DNA from: Diorhabda sublineata
Lineage: Eukaryota; Arthropoda; Insecta; Coleoptera; Chrysomelidae
DNA length: 64,000 nt
Assembly (NCBI RefSeq): GCF_026230105.1
Contig: NC_079484.1
Location: 8,075,805 to 8,139,804 of the forward strand
Reading direction: 5' to 3'
Of this stretch, positions 24,761 through 37,060 are shown piece after piece (the stretch's first letter is position 1; every line of letters starts with the position of its first letter). The translations under genes and the position numbers were made by a program. A model generated the notes under the pieces. The model saw nothing but the letters and a program-made list of their open reading frames with translations. It was not told the origin of the DNA and ran no database searches.

Positions 24761-25744
24761 AAGTCCTTGTTCATTCTTTAGACGTGTGTCCTATTGTACT
24801 ATTGTCAAAAAAAGATAGGAGATCGTGAACTGGTAGAAGTACAAAAGTAAAATACTGAATACACCGACCAAAATGAATATTTACAAAGCAATGATAAGGT
24901 CGATAGGGCTTATAACAGCTGAGAATAGCGGAAAGAAAAATGGTAAAAACGATCTCCATTCATTTAAACCTTGAAAAGCATCCATTTAAAAATGGAAGTG
25001 TCTGGGTAATGTTTGTGATGACATGCATCCGATATCAACTAACAAATGTCCATTCCTACATGTATGATATGCATGGGATGAATAAATCATTCCTCAACCA
25101 AATTTTACCATCTATTTTCACCGGGCTATAAATTGATCAAGTTGCCCTATATATTAGTCAGTACGAACATTTAAAAAACAAGTTATAATTTTGGGCCATG
25201 GTCGATACTGGTTTTTAATTTTATAACGGGGCGTACGTTACCGAATTGAATATAATATCTTGAAATATAGAATGTTTTCATAACGTGAGTATATTAAAAA
25301 TCAATTACACAATCAAAAGACTTTTTGATTTGTCAACGCTTATATGTGGGGTATATTACAAAGGGCGACCGGAAAGTTTTCATTTCCAATCAATAACGTA
25401 ATTTATTTCAACATTTTGTCATCAAGTGCTCAAATTTTCAGTGCCAGGCGACAAAAATCAATCAGCTTTTGAATAAAATATCTCGAGAAAGCATTTTAGA
25501 CATACAAATTTTCAAATGGTTTGCCACCAAAAAATGTAGCGATGGAAATATTGATATAGACAAAAAAATCGATGGAAATCACTAAAGTATTCTTGAATAT
25601 TCGTTGAAGTATAACGAGGAAAGTAGTTTTCTCCAAAGAGGAACATTTTCTAATTATTATTTCAGGTGTGTGTGATAAATAGATATTACATATTTCAATA
25701 AATTGAACGTTTCTCGTACGTTACCAAAAAAATTCCAATCAGGA
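24761..25744. other. No recognised feature
   Basis: AT-rich stretch. The plus-strand frame near 24940-25131 shows no recognised domain. Confidence 0.35.
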
Positions 25745-26935
25745 TTTAGAGTTGATGCAGCCCTAGGGCGCACTTAATGTTGGAATACATTCCATCAATT
25801 CTGATATATTATTTTTATTCAAAATTTGAATTTAGTAGGAATATAATTTTCAATTAAAACTCATAAATATTAGAGATGCATAAGTTATATACACGTTACA
25901 CAATTATTTTTTCTTATTATTAATCAATTTTATAATTCCTTTTTCCTGGCTTTAGCCTGCGCGTAAATATCATCATAATTAATTTCTTGGACTAATTGAA
26001 CTCAAATAGAGAGCACTGCAAGAGCATTAAGCTATCTGCCTATCTAGACCCATATTTAGATGTAAATAGGTTTCACCTCTTTTCAAAGTAGGAAAAGATC
26101 CTTATTTATAACCGGAATACTCAAAAAAATACGTAAAGCAATATCAACATTTGGTTAAACATCTCGGAAACTACGTGAATATGATACATTGCATATTTTT
26201 GTGTGTACAACTTCCGTATTTGCTGAAGAATCTTCGAGTAAATGTAAATGAATACATTTATTTCCTAATCTCTCCACTAAATCGCGAGGAGTCTTGTTTG
26301 TGACTAGTTTATTGGCAACTCGTTTGTATCTATTTCAGAAAAATTATCAAAGAAATTAAAATTTTCGTAAAGCTTTTCACCTGCACTTTTACGCCCGGCC
26401 AATTAGGATACTAAAAAATTAATGCGGAAATTTTCTTGTCCAGAAAAAGTATTCTTTCATTTACCTGTGACTCATCTGGCTGAATTTTTTTTGTTATTTT
26501 GCAACGAGTATATAAACGATAATAATCTGGGACCACAGATAGCGTTTTAGCTTTTTCTTCATATTCAGGAAATTATCTGCCACGTCCTGAAGGAATAGAA
26601 ACGGAGAACTATAGATCTGCACAACGGATGATGAATCAGCTTGAGATTATTGAGGCTCCTTACTATCAGCATTAAATCGATCTAAAATTACATTCCAAGC
26701 AAAGAATTGTCGTTTCTAAATGCTGCAACTTTCGCCGCAATCCCGTGGCGTCAGATCGTGTAGTCCGTTCCCAATCTCTGCTTCCAGCAATAAATTCCAG
26801 TACATCAATTTTGCAGACCATTCTTTTTCTAACGCGTAAAAAATTAATCTCATTGGTTTAAATAATTTTTTACGTCTCTGAAACTGAAATTTTGTCATTT
26901 CAAAAATTTTGCTGCCCTAGGCCCGGGCCTTGCGA
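25745..26935 (-). mobile_element. hAT transposase remnant
   Basis: Reading the minus strand, an open stretch near 26898-26716 is followed by decayed frames. They include RVANKLVTNKTPRDLVE (about 26320-26270) and PNVDIALRIFLSIPV (about 26150-26105). The latter resembles the YPN...ALRI.L..PV core of the hAT C-terminal dimerisation domain. Two GC-rich blocks, CCCTAGGGCGCAC at 25763 and CCCTAGGCCCGGGCC at about 26915, bound the region. No terminal repeats or 8-bp duplication could be fixed. Confidence 0.68.
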
Positions 26936-29030
26936 ACAACTAGACAATTGGTAATTGGAAATTCTTCGTCTTGCCTCCAAGTTTCTTTGAGAAAAAGAAT
27001 GGAGGAGATTGGTATTCAGTTTTAGTGCCTCGTCGCCAACTGCACTTTGTTATGATTAGACGGATAAAGAAAATTCTTAATTATCAAAAATGAATTTTTC
27101 AGTTTATTCCAACGATAAAACTAAGTTCAAACTAAATCAATGTTTGTAATTAGCGGAAGGAACTTACCTTTGAACAAATTAAGATAGAAATATTTCTGAG
27201 CTAGTTGATTATAAAACTCATAATATGATAAGCGACTGAGATTTTTTGATTAAATATTTGATTAAAGTCGTACTATAAGTTATATGCATAACCAAAGTTT
27301 ACCATTCCTTCTCCCAATCTTCTTGTTATTGTCAGCAAATGCTATCTGGGGAACTGGTTATCTTGTGTCACGGGGGAGGAACCAAAAAAACGGATTACCA
27401 GTATAATTTCTAGATATTTTTTTTTCTGATAAAGTCTCTAATATTAGAGTGTGGAAGTAAAGTCAAAAGCGTCACATCCAAAAAGCCGCATGTGGCTCGC
27501 GAGCACAAGTGTCCGATTTTACTACAGCAACCGACCAGAATAGACCCATAAATACTTTCCATTATATTTCAAGAAATTATCGATAAAATAATATTTGAAG
27601 TGAATAGGTAAAAAGTAAATGAAATTTCACAGAATAAAACATGTTTTGATCTATCTATAAAAATTAAATGAATTTATTGAACGATTAATATTATTTATAT
27701 TCACAATAGATCAATTGAATATTCCTTTGTTCACATATTGTGGCATAGTAGTCACTTCGGATTTATTTATTCTAGCTTTTTGAAGAAATTAATTTATCCT
27801 CGACCTTCCACTTTATTCGAGAAATTCAATAAAACATTTGAATCGAATTTTAACAAATTTGTGGTGATTTTATTCTTTATACTCCCTGGTAAGTTTTTCT
27901 TCGCTTTTTTTATTGTCCTCACAGAAATTTCTATGGGTCTCCTTTAGTTTCAAACAAATTTTGAATAATAGTTTCCGTCGAATTAGTATCTTCTATTTAT
28001 TTGGGAAACAGAACGAATAGAATAACATATTTCTGTTTGGTTATAATTTAAATATAAATTCAGCTCTTTTATGTTAGATCATAAGCTCCTTTTGTTCAAA
28101 TCTATTCTTCCCACTCATTCCTTCTTTCGTAATTTCCGTTCCCCTCCTAATTTTTTTGTTGCAGGCCTCAACTGGATTCCCAGATGTTGGAATGAATTGA
28201 ATTTGTTGTCTGGTAGTTGGATCCTTGGTGGTTGAAATTCCCAACTTTGCAGTTGTAGAATAACGGAATGAAAAATAAAATAGTTACAATTTTCTATTTT
28301 TACGACTATTAATCTGTCTTTGATTAGACTGAGGCTCACACGTGCCTAAAAGCTGACTAGTTCGCGTTTCCTACCTTATCTATTCCAATCATTGTTCCTA
28401 CTTATGTCGATGTATTTATTAACCTTTCATCATATCTGAGAAACATTCCACCGTATATAACTGGATATGGAATCCGTTTTCTGGTATTCTCTATGTTATT
28501 TAAATATAGTTATTGCAGATATTATATTATTAATACAAAGTAGAAAGTAGTTACTATTAATATAACTATTTTACACCAGCAAGTTTCATCTTTAGTGTTA
28601 TTCACCGAAAACTGCTTTTATTATTTCCGTTTTATCATTTCGCTTCATTTACAACCAGCACCCATTTCTTAGCATCTATTCTTTGTCCTACTTCATAATT
28701 TTTTCTTCAGCTCTGATTTCTGATATATCTACCTCCTGGTAGTCTTCTTCTTTAGAGTCTATCCATGAAAGTCCATTTCAATAGTTAAAATTTCTCAGTA
28801 CATAATTTTCAATTATTTTTTCATTTCTACTACTCTTTCCTTCATTTCCAGAATTATTTTTGACTCATAAGAAAATTTAATGATTTGTTAATAATAATAT
28901 AATTTTATTGACAAAATAAATTATTTTCTACAAATGATACATTATCTAATTTACACTTTATAGACATATGAATACTTTTATAGATTAAGAGTTATAGCAT
29001 TATATAATTTAATATTGTCAATTTATCCAT
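26936..29030. other. Intergenic, no recognised feature
   Basis: AT-rich stretch. Minus-strand frames near 28115-28339 show no recognised domain. The right end leads into the 3' flank of the first cuticle gene. Confidence 0.4.
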
Positions 29031-29036
29031 TTTATT
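29031..29036 (-). terminator. Poly(A) signal AATAAA of the 29133-30193 cuticle gene
   Basis: AATAAA on the minus strand about 100 bases past the TAG stop. A second AATAAA at 28904-28909 is an alternative. Confidence 0.6.
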
Positions 29037-29132
29037 AAATAAAGGAACGAAAATACCAAAAATTGATTCTACATTAATCATAAAGGAGAAGAATTGATTT
29101 TCCTAGTTTTCCCTATAAAAAATTCCGGTCTT

Positions 29133-30193
29133 CTAAGCATATACAGAGTTAATATAAGAAATTGGACCGCTATGAGGAAGGTGTCGAAACTCTTGAAGAG
29201 CTGGCTCATGCACAACTGCTTTTGCTACGAGTGGTTCTTTATGTACTTCTGCGTTGAAACCGTTTATTGGATCTGCTACATAGTTAACAGAACGTCTGGT
29301 ACCATCGGGGTCGGTTAGAGAGTAGAAACCTATAAAAATCATTCAAAAATAATTATTTTCAAATTAATCCCAGCCTACCTTGTACAATATCGCCATTTCT
29401 GGTTTCACTTTGACTCTTGCTGTCACCTGTTAAGCTATCTTCAACTTGATATCCGAAAGAGTATTGTGGATGAGGATCATATTCTTCAGTAATTACTGCT
29501 TTAGCTACAGGAGTGGCAGTTTTAGCAATAGCAATTGGTGCTGGGTTTATGTAGGCTGGTGCTGCAATAGGAGCTTGATGGAAAACAGGCGTAGTTAGAG
29601 AAGCATAAGGAACTCCTCCCTTAACTGCAACAAGGAAGGTGGCCAGAAGAACAATCTGTGAATAAAATGTATCACATGTATCACTGTTCTTCTACATAAT
29701 GTAATAATGACTAGCTTCTGAAATAATTCGATACAATTTTTTTGTTAAATTATATGAAATATCCTCAGAGATACCACAAAAAGATTAAATACTTTGGAAA
29801 AAGCAATAGCTTCTATGAGTTTCGCACTGAATTTGCTCAAAAAATATTTAGAGCTTTAAAAAAATGGATAACATCAAGGACCTCGAAAATGTTAGGAATA
29901 TTTATATAACCGTGTAGAAAATGTAAACATGTTTTCATATTCAAGATTATCTAAGCAAACTTTGTGGCTGCCTTTTGGAAACGCCCCTATTAAACTAAAG
30001 AAATATGAATAGAAATAGACTGCAAATTGAAAAACAGTGGTGGATCAAATATTTCTTCTATCGGCATCAAATTTGGTCTGGTTTTGTTTGTATTTACTAT
30101 TATTCTGAAGTATTAACTATTTGTTTGAATTGTTAAATTGATTATTTTGGAAACGATAATGAATAAGAAATTACAACATACCTTCAGAATCAT
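29133..30193 (-). CDS. Cuticular protein, RR-2 chitin-binding family (161 aa)
   Basis: The coding exons on the minus strand are 30193-30182 (MILK), 29655-29379 and 29329-29133, spliced at GT-AG sites in phase 0 and phase 1. The introns are 526 and 49 bp. Residues 1-17 form a signal peptide (hydrophobic run, likely cut after VKG). Residues 18-60 are Ala/Pro-rich. About 64-128 is the RR-2 chitin-binding domain, with YDPHPQYSFGYQVEDSLTGD and later NGDIVQG, DPDGTRRSVNYVAD and NGFNAEV. RR-2 proteins bind chitin and are typical of hard cuticle. The C-terminus departs from its paralogs: instead of AAPA/YAAP repeats it ends EFRHLPHSGPISYINSVYA. The domain has Tyr-Val-Ala-Asp where the others have Tyr-Thr-Ala-Asp. 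A TATA box lies upstream at 30246-30252. Antisense open frames here are shadows. Confidence 0.93.
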
Positions 30194-30245
30194 TTTAATG
30201 TCTTGATGAGTATACAAGAGTGTTAATCGTATACGCCAGCAGACG

Positions 30246-30252
30246 TTTTATA
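30246..30252 (-). promoter_or_regulatory. TATA box of the 29133-30193 cuticle gene
   Basis: TATAAAA on the minus strand 53 bases upstream of the ATG. Transcription is expected to start near 30222. No strong initiator match was seen. Confidence 0.7.
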
Positions 30253-30605
30253 CTTGTCCACTTTTGAGAAAAGTTAACAAAACTACATTTTTCTCGTTTT
30301 GATTTAACCTCGTCTCGTATTAAGGTCAAGAATAGGAGTAATGGTTAATTTTGACGAACGGAACGTTTGTATTATATAAGAAGTAGAGAAAGAAATTGAT
30401 ACAACATTTTTATTCCGTCTAAAATATTACCAGCATTTCAGAGTCAGTTGATATGTTATAGCAGTTTTCACAATGTCTCACACTTTTTTTTCACTTTATA
30501 TCAACCTGAAACTCTTATACAAAAAAAGAGTAGGAGAGAGTGGCATTTCTTAAAAGAGTAGCAGATGTCTACGAAATAATTTCCCGAAAAGACCCATTGT
30601 ATATA
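30253..30605. other. Upstream region of the cuticle gene
   Basis: Non-coding 5' flank. No specific binding sites could be assigned with confidence. Confidence 0.4.
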
Positions 30606-31618
30606 TACAGGTTGTCCCGAATAAAAACAAGCACAGAGCAGATGTGAATAGGAGAGTTATAAGCCGATTGAAGACAATTTTTATACCAAGTTGCATCCTT
30701 GATAAAGCATTGTATCTTAAAGTACGGCCCAAAATATCGGAATAAATGGATTTCTTAGCAACCTTTTATCTTAAAAATAAAAAATTTCGTACTCTCTATG
30801 AGACTATTGACGACATTATTTGATGTTAAGTAGAAGGGTATCGAGCTATTTTTGGGGGGTTTATTGAGAGTATCATAACCTTAAAATTTCATACATGTTT
30901 TTCATTCGTCAGTTGATTGATATGACTTCTTCTTCTGTGATTTTTCATAAAAGTTTATCATTTTCAAGGAAACGTCGAATAACCAATGACATGTTTTAAA
31001 CAATGTTATTTGAAGAGTCAAGGCTATTCATTGAAAACTTTGACAATTTGCAATTCAGCTCTTGTAGTAATTAAATTGTTTTTATTTTTCCTAATGAGTA
31101 GAAACCTCTCATTTAGCAAATTCTCCTGTTTAGTTTTTGTGGGAGAAACTGGAGAATAATCGTGAAAGAATAGGGAAGAATATCGGTGAAGGTTTCCTAA
31201 TCTGATGGTTATTCACAGAACATTTTCTAATGTTGAAATTAAATTCTTTGCCCACTTCACGTTTTCGTAACTTTTCAAAAGCATGTCTTTGGTTATTCGA
31301 CTTTTCCTTAAAAATGACAGAGTTCTTTGAAAAAAATACCAGAGTATAAAGTTCTCCATGATATGAAAATAATATTTTTAAATTCAACTAACAGCAATTG
31401 TGAAATTTTAAGGCTAGGGCACCCTTAACCAACTCTCAATTTATCATTACTATCATCATCAATATTCTCAATAGTCTCATATAGTGTAACAAATTTGGTA
31501 TTTTTCAGTTGCAGAGCTGCTACTGGATATAAATTTAATTTGCCTCCATTCGTTCGTCATATTTTGGCTCCCAAATACACCTTTACCCTGTTTTGGTTTT
31601 CAGACAAGACTCCCTGTA
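30606..31618. repeat. Foldback element, about 1 kb, flanked by TA
   Basis: The ends read inward as TACAGGTTGTCCCG and TACAGGGAGTCTTG, each flanked by TA. Inside both arms are GGA/GGAG-CCAAAATAT-like blocks, TATGAGACTATTGA, and CCTTAAAATTTCA in inverted relation. Arms are more diverged than in the 14.2 and 17.1 kb elements. It has no coding domain and lies just upstream of the first cuticle gene. Confidence 0.72.
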
Positions 31619-31719
31619 TAATTTAATATTTTTTTCCAAAATTTAACAATTCCTAATATTTATTCTGATAAACTTAATGATTATGTCCATCTACCTTAAC
31701 GGGTGTAAATAGTGGGATT

Positions 31720-32395
31720 GAGTTCCTTTTTTTATGGAGTATTTTTTCCAATATTTTTTCTATTTCTTTCGATCTTCTGTTTCTGGTAGTACCTCATGTA
31801 GTTTCTTCCCTCCGTTCTAAATTGTACGATTGATTTTGTCTTCTTGTAATCCTTTTCCCATTTATGATTCTCACTTGACCGAACCATCTTAATTAATTGT
31901 CTTCTGTGTAATTGATCTGCACGTTTTGTATCCAATATTTGCCTGAACGTTTCATTCTTGATATGGTCTAATCAGTCTTATTCTAGACTGTCCGATCATT
32001 TTCGTTGTTTGTATCTTTCGGTCGTTGTCCACGTTTTGGAACCATATGTAGTATGGGATAACTACTATGTTATGAATTTCTACTATTATTTTCTTGCGTG
32101 CTTCGTAGAAAATATGTTTTTATCGCGTTAAATAGCTTTTTTGCGTTTGCTGTTATTTCTTTCAGAATTTTCCATCTACTGTTATCACACTGCCGAAGTA
32201 TTTGAAGTGCCCTAGTCGTCTATTTCCTATTCAATTCGATTCAATCAATTTCAAGTCATTTTCATTCAGTAATACATATTTTCTTGGCGTCCGGAAAATA
32301 GATACTTTCCGGTGCTTTTACACTGGGAAAGTACAGTTTTTTCGACCTATTTCCATTTCTGGTCTAAGTTTTACTCACTTACTGATTTGACATCT
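31720..32395 (-). mobile_element. RTE-like non-LTR retrotransposon 3' fragment
   Basis: The minus strand reads LGHFKYFGSVITVDGKF (about 32215-32165), EIHNIVVIPYYIWFQ (about 32080-32035), KTTKMIGQSRIRLIRP (about 32010-31960) and an open stretch starting DTKRADQLHRRQLIKMVRSS (31935-31870). These follow the order of the RTE thumb and C-terminal region (HFKYLGS, then K..L.Y..E.W, then R..QL....R...). Stops break the upstream part. Confidence 0.75.
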
Positions 32396-32460
32396 CAATA
32401 ATTGAGTTATTTCTTTTTAAAAGTTTGAATGGTTTCTGGTTGTTATTATTGCAATATATA

Positions 32461-32790
32461 ATGGAAAAGAGCAGTGAAAGTGATGTTGAAAATATGCCTG
32501 ACGAAATTACTAATGCAGCAGCTGCTGCTACAATACAATTAAGAAGTACTACCTGAAAAATCAAAGTTAAGTTACAAAAGTATTTATAGTTTATTCATGA
32601 AATAGAACTATTTAAAAAATTCAAAACTATTACGTAAGACGTAATTTTGGCTTATTTAGCACAAAAATCAGAGATCTTCAAACCTTCTACTCTTTGAAGC
32701 ATCTATTCGATGCTGAAAAATACCATTTTAGTTAAGAAAGTATTTAGCAGAAAAGAAATCAATTTATTAGGGAATGCAACAATAAAACCT
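32461..32790 (+). mobile_element. Crypton-like tyrosine-recombinase element fragment
   Basis: The plus strand starts MEKSSESDVENMPDEI and runs through an Ala-rich stretch. One frame over it reads LPEKSKLSYKSIYSLFMK (about 32550-32600). It continues to FKPSTL.SIYSMLKNTILVKK (about 32680-32745). LPxKSxxxYxxxYxxFMxW and KPSTLWxxYSMLK mark the N-terminal core-binding region of arthropod Crypton recombinases. The Trp is a stop and the catalytic domain with its Arg...Tyr residues is missing. Confidence 0.65.
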
Positions 32791-33159
32791 ACTTAATGTT
32801 GAAGGTAATTTGAGAAAGAATCACAGTTGTAAGGAAAAAGTTTCAACATAACTGGTTTTTACTTAGATGTGGGTTAACGGGAGCGTATGAACGGAAGAAC
32901 TAACAAATATAACAATAACTGATAATATAAACGACAAGGTAACATGCTGCTCATAAAACTACCATAAAACATTTTTTATAATTGGGCAAGGACAGTAGAT
33001 ATTATACAGGGAATATTTGTCTTTATGGCCATCCCATACTCCACACAAAAAATTATTCATAAATTATAGAATATTATTGCGGGATGCGAGAAAACATGAT
33101 ATCGATTTGATTTAAATTGGCAAGTTATTGTGCATTTTTTGCATTGTTAAATATTGAAC
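32791..33159. other. No recognised feature
   Basis: Non-coding spacer between two mobile-element fragments. Confidence 0.35.
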
Positions 33160-33800
33160 CCTCAACTAATTCTGAATGTGGAGTAGTTAGGTAAAGGTCG
33201 TGGCTCCGCGTTCCTAAGTGGATAGCCGGGCAACGGTCTTTCTGAAATTGGAGAAGCGTGTTTACGAATATGGCAAAAGGATACAAAAATAAAAATTTTT
33301 AATCTTTTGAAAAAGTCCCTGTAGTGAGCTCTGCTATATAGTTTGAGTCGCACCACACGTGCCTCAGAAGGAAAGAGCATATCGAAGATGCGACTCGATA
33401 AGGCTGTTAAGGAGGTGGATAAGTTCAGTTCTTTGGAAACTGATCTCAGCGCAAAACAGGAGGCACTTAAGGCGGCAATATGTAACTCCCATTTCAAGGA
33501 ATTGTCCACAACAAGTACTAGGAGTTTTTTAGGTTCAACGACGTCGATGGTGGTGTTATTAATTGAAAAAGGTTGCAATTTATTTTTATATTATAAAACT
33601 AGGACAATAGAAATGGTCCTATTTAGTACCTTGAGATCAGGGTTGCTCCAAGAGAAACTATTATCTTCTTCAAATATTTTCCCACTGATGTCTAGATAGG
33701 CGATGTCATTTATAAAGAGAAAAAACAAAATAGGGCCTAGTACTAAACCTTGGAGCACTCCATATTTTTTTGAAATCGCTGATACCATAGTCTCAAAAGT
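33160..33800 (-). mobile_element. Jockey-type non-LTR retrotransposon fragment
   Basis: The minus strand reads GVLQGLVLGPILFFLFINDI at about 33760-33700, followed by LDISGKIFEEDNSFSWS, where FADD has become FEED. Next comes VVDNSLKWELHIAALSASCF (about 33515-33455) and SVSKELNLSTSLTAL. The tail has YRDFFKRLKIF and PGYPLRNAE. The relative order fits reverse transcriptase motifs followed by the thumb of jockey-like ORF2, with internal deletions. Confidence 0.82.
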
Positions 33801-34216
33801 TATGACATTATCACCATGGATAAATTTCTATATTGTTTCTTCTGAAATTCAATTCCACTTGAAATCACATTGAATGTTGATGTATTTTATCCATATTTCA
33901 CGATTAATACTGCAAAAACAATCTAGCTAAAGCCACCACTAGGATACTAAACTAGCAAATCTCAGCATAAATGACGAATACGTAAATAATATATTCCTGA
34001 CAGTTTAGGATTTTATATCAATCATTATTAAGAGAGTTGTTATTTAACTTCAATTCCATTCTTTATAAGCTAGTTTCGTATAGCACTTCTATTCCATCGT
34101 CCAATTTTATCTCAAATATTAACATATAACGTTCAGTACAGATATAAAAAAAAACTATTCTCAAAGTCTTGTCCAAATTATATTGTACAGAAATTTACAT
34201 ATTTACAGTGATCAAT
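33801..34216. other. 3' flank of the second cuticle gene
   Basis: Non-coding. No canonical AATAAA was found close to the stop. An AATATA on the minus strand near 34178 is a weak candidate for the poly(A) signal. Confidence 0.4.
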
Positions 34217-36999
34217 TTAATGAATTAAATTAGCAGAGTAAGACAAATGAGCGGGTGCAGCGTAGGCATAAGGGGCAGCTACTCTGGTTAAAGCTGGAGC
34301 AGCGTATCCGATGGGAGCAGAGTAGGATAAGTGCGGAGCAGAATAGGATACATGAGGGGCTGTGTAGGATACATGAGGAGCAGCATAGGACAACGCCGGA
34401 GCTGCTAATCTAGCTACGGTCGGTACTGCGACAGCAGCTGGAGTGGCGATTTTGGCTACAGCGGGTGCAGCAACAACAGCTTTAGCTACAAGGGGTTCTT
34501 TACGGACAACGGCATTGAATCCATTCACATCATCAGCGGTATAATCTACAATACGGCGGGTACCATCGGCGTCGTTCAATGAGTAAGAACCTAGACAAAA
34601 ATCCAAGTTAACAGTCAAATTTTCCAATTCTCAAAGTTGAACATTTTACCTTGTACAACATTTCCGCTTCTGGTTTCCACTTGGTTTTTGTTGTCACCTG
34701 TCAAACTGTCTTGTACATCGTATCCAAAGGAATATTGTGGGTTGTGGTCGTAATCTTCAGCAACAACGGCCCTCGCAATTGGAGCAGCAACAGCTACGGG
34801 AGCGGCAACAGCTGGGGTATGAACTAGAGGGGCAGCATAAGGAAGAACTCCGGCTCTAGCTACCGATACAAAAGCGGCGAGAAGAACAAACTGAAAAAAA
34901 AATTTTCCCATAAGAAAGTTTCATAAATGGGATCACAATCATAATAAACTTGTACTACTGACAGAAACCTCTTTCGTATAATGTGAGATTATCTTCTGAT
35001 TTTGGTAGTTGAACAAATTGATGCTGTATACATCCACACTTAGGAATCGAAGCAAGGGCTACTTATTTTTTCACAAGGGCTACTTATATTTCTGAATGCG
35101 ACGAATAAATTATGTTCGATGCAAATATAGCTTAGTTTATTATTATACATTAAAATGAGCTTAATATTTGTACAAGGAAACTACATTTGATTCAAATGTG
35201 ACAAGTTCCACTCATTTGTTAGTCGGTCTATATTAACAAATCAACTATACAGAACTGAATTTGTGTTAACAACAATAAAACATGAGAATTGTGAATTCTG
35301 CTTTTAAGATATACAGTTTTATATTAATATATTTGGCAACATATACCTCAATACAAAGATATTTGAATCTTGAATAAATTCACTTCTTAACTGTGAAATA
35401 TTCTATTCTGAAACTGTTCAGGGAAGTGGAATCTACGATTCAAGATACTCCTATCAAAAACAATCCACAATTATGAGGTTTAGTGGTGGAGCTGGCTATT
35501 CAATCAAACCTCGTCAGTCATTCCATCTCTCAAAATATAATTAATTCAAATATCATCTACACAAACATTCGCTTTTTTGAAAAATTTGTTTCATGAAACT
35601 TGTGAGTTAATTTGATTGGTAAATTTTCGTATCCACATTTTCACAAAATTACAGTCATTCGTTGTTTCAAACTTGCCCTTCCCCAAATAAATCCTCTAAA
35701 GTGGTGGTCAGGAAACTCTCATTAAAAGTGTATAAATGTTTTTTGATTTAACAAGTATCAGTCCAAAACAGCGGGATCCAAAATGGGAAATACATTTTTC
35801 GACGTCGTCTGCTATACTGACCATGGTGTCCTTATTGCCAATACTAAAGATAATCTCCGAAGGCTACTACTTCTCTTTAACACTTAAGCAAAACGACTAA
35901 TCATGCTCATCAACATCTAGAAGGACCACGTTCAAAGAACCGATACGATGTAAGTTGGAAATCGACTCAAAAATTATCGAATAAATGAATGATTTTAAAT
36001 ACCTTGGGTAACGAGGAAACTTTTTTAACTAAGTGAGAAAACAAACAAAGATAGCGGATCGAATTTCAGGATGCCTGAAAGATATGTTTTGAAAAAATAA
36101 ATACGTAAATACTGAAAGTAAAACTCAGCAGAAAAAATACCAGATTTGGGTAAGACACTACAGACGATGATAACGGTCGAAATAAAAATAATGAAAATTA
36201 TACATGGCAAAACTCTACATATGACATAATACGGGATGAAGATATTAAACAGCAAAGTGAAATACTGATAATTGTAAAACAAACATAAAAAGAATAAAAG
36301 ACAGTAGACTTATTAAGAACGCAAGAATAGACAACCACTAGTAAGACCTCCTGAACTATGGCGAAAATGCTGGATATCTTCTTCCGGGGAAGACTTCTGG
36401 CAATAAACAAGCAGTAGTCTACTAATATGGTCATCCATGTTAGAAAGAAGAAGAAAATAATAACTAACTATTCAATTTACAAAAATTTAAGAATTAACAG
36501 AAACTATTAGAATATATAAACGTCTCATTTGCAATACACATGTTATTGAATGAAAAAAAAATATGGAAAATTATAAAAATGTTGGATTATTTGACTATCC
36601 AGAGCCGCAGATTGAATTTCAGTATTAACTACTTTACTGCTTTGAAGCCAGTTACATGAAGATAATGAGATTGCTATCATCGAATAGGTTTTTTCAATAC
36701 CTTTTAAATGAAGTTTAATTTAAAAGATTCTATTTATAATTATTGATCGAAATGACCTTGACTTGATATTAGGTTCCGAAATGTCAGAAAAATTTTGAGA
36801 AGCACTATATAAAAAACTGCTTGAATCGATTTGAGAAATAATCTAATTTTATCTTAAGAAATTGAACAGAAACATTTTCAGTCATATAAATTGTAAACAT
36901 AATCATTTATTTTGATAATTCCTCTAACAAAAACTTGATAATATGATAAATATTATAACGAAAATTAATAATTAAAGAACACTTTACCTTGTAAGCCAT
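34217..36999 (-). CDS. Cuticular protein, RR-2 chitin-binding family (208 aa)
   Basis: The coding exons on the minus strand are 36999-36988 (MAYK), 34890-34650 and 34590-34217, with a phase-0 intron of 2097 bp and a phase-1 intron of 59 bp. Residues 1-17 are a signal peptide, likely cut after ARA. Residues 18-48 are Ala/Pro/Val-rich. The RR-2 domain covers about 52-117, with YDHNPQYSFGYDVQDSLTGD, then VVQGSYSLNDADGTRRIVDY and NGFNAVV. The C-terminal third has tandem AAP/APHVSY units (APHVSYTAPHVSYSAPHLSY), which are typical of cuticle proteins and may help cross-linking through Tyr. The first intron holds an antisense-oriented RTE fragment at 35780-36460. The role is structural: secreted by epidermis and bound to chitin. 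Function is by family, not tested. Confidence 0.95.
35780..36460 (+). mobile_element. RTE-like fragment (family B, copy 2) in a cuticle gene intron
   Basis: The plus strand reads VVCYTDHGVLIANTKDNLRRLL near 35805-35870. This is the counterpart of YADDAVLNADNEEDLQRLL in the 7690-8560 copy, but YADD has become YTDH, so the catalytic Asp pair is lost. Further blocks match RIYK/LGKTL-type downstream sequence. It ends in AGAAAGAAGAAG near 36443. It lies within intron 1 of the 34217-36999 gene on the opposite strand. Confidence 0.72.
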
Positions 37000-37060
37000 G
37001 GCGTATAGTTAGTTAGCTGTGAAAGGCTGAGATATTGTGATGATAATCCTCTAGAACCTC

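Noticed and set aside
29094..29318. 74-codon plus-strand frame
   Set aside because: Antisense shadow of the last exon of the 29133-30193 cuticle gene.
33343..33699. 118-codon plus-strand frame
   Set aside because: Antisense to a jockey-type reverse transcriptase remnant whose motifs are clear on the minus strand.
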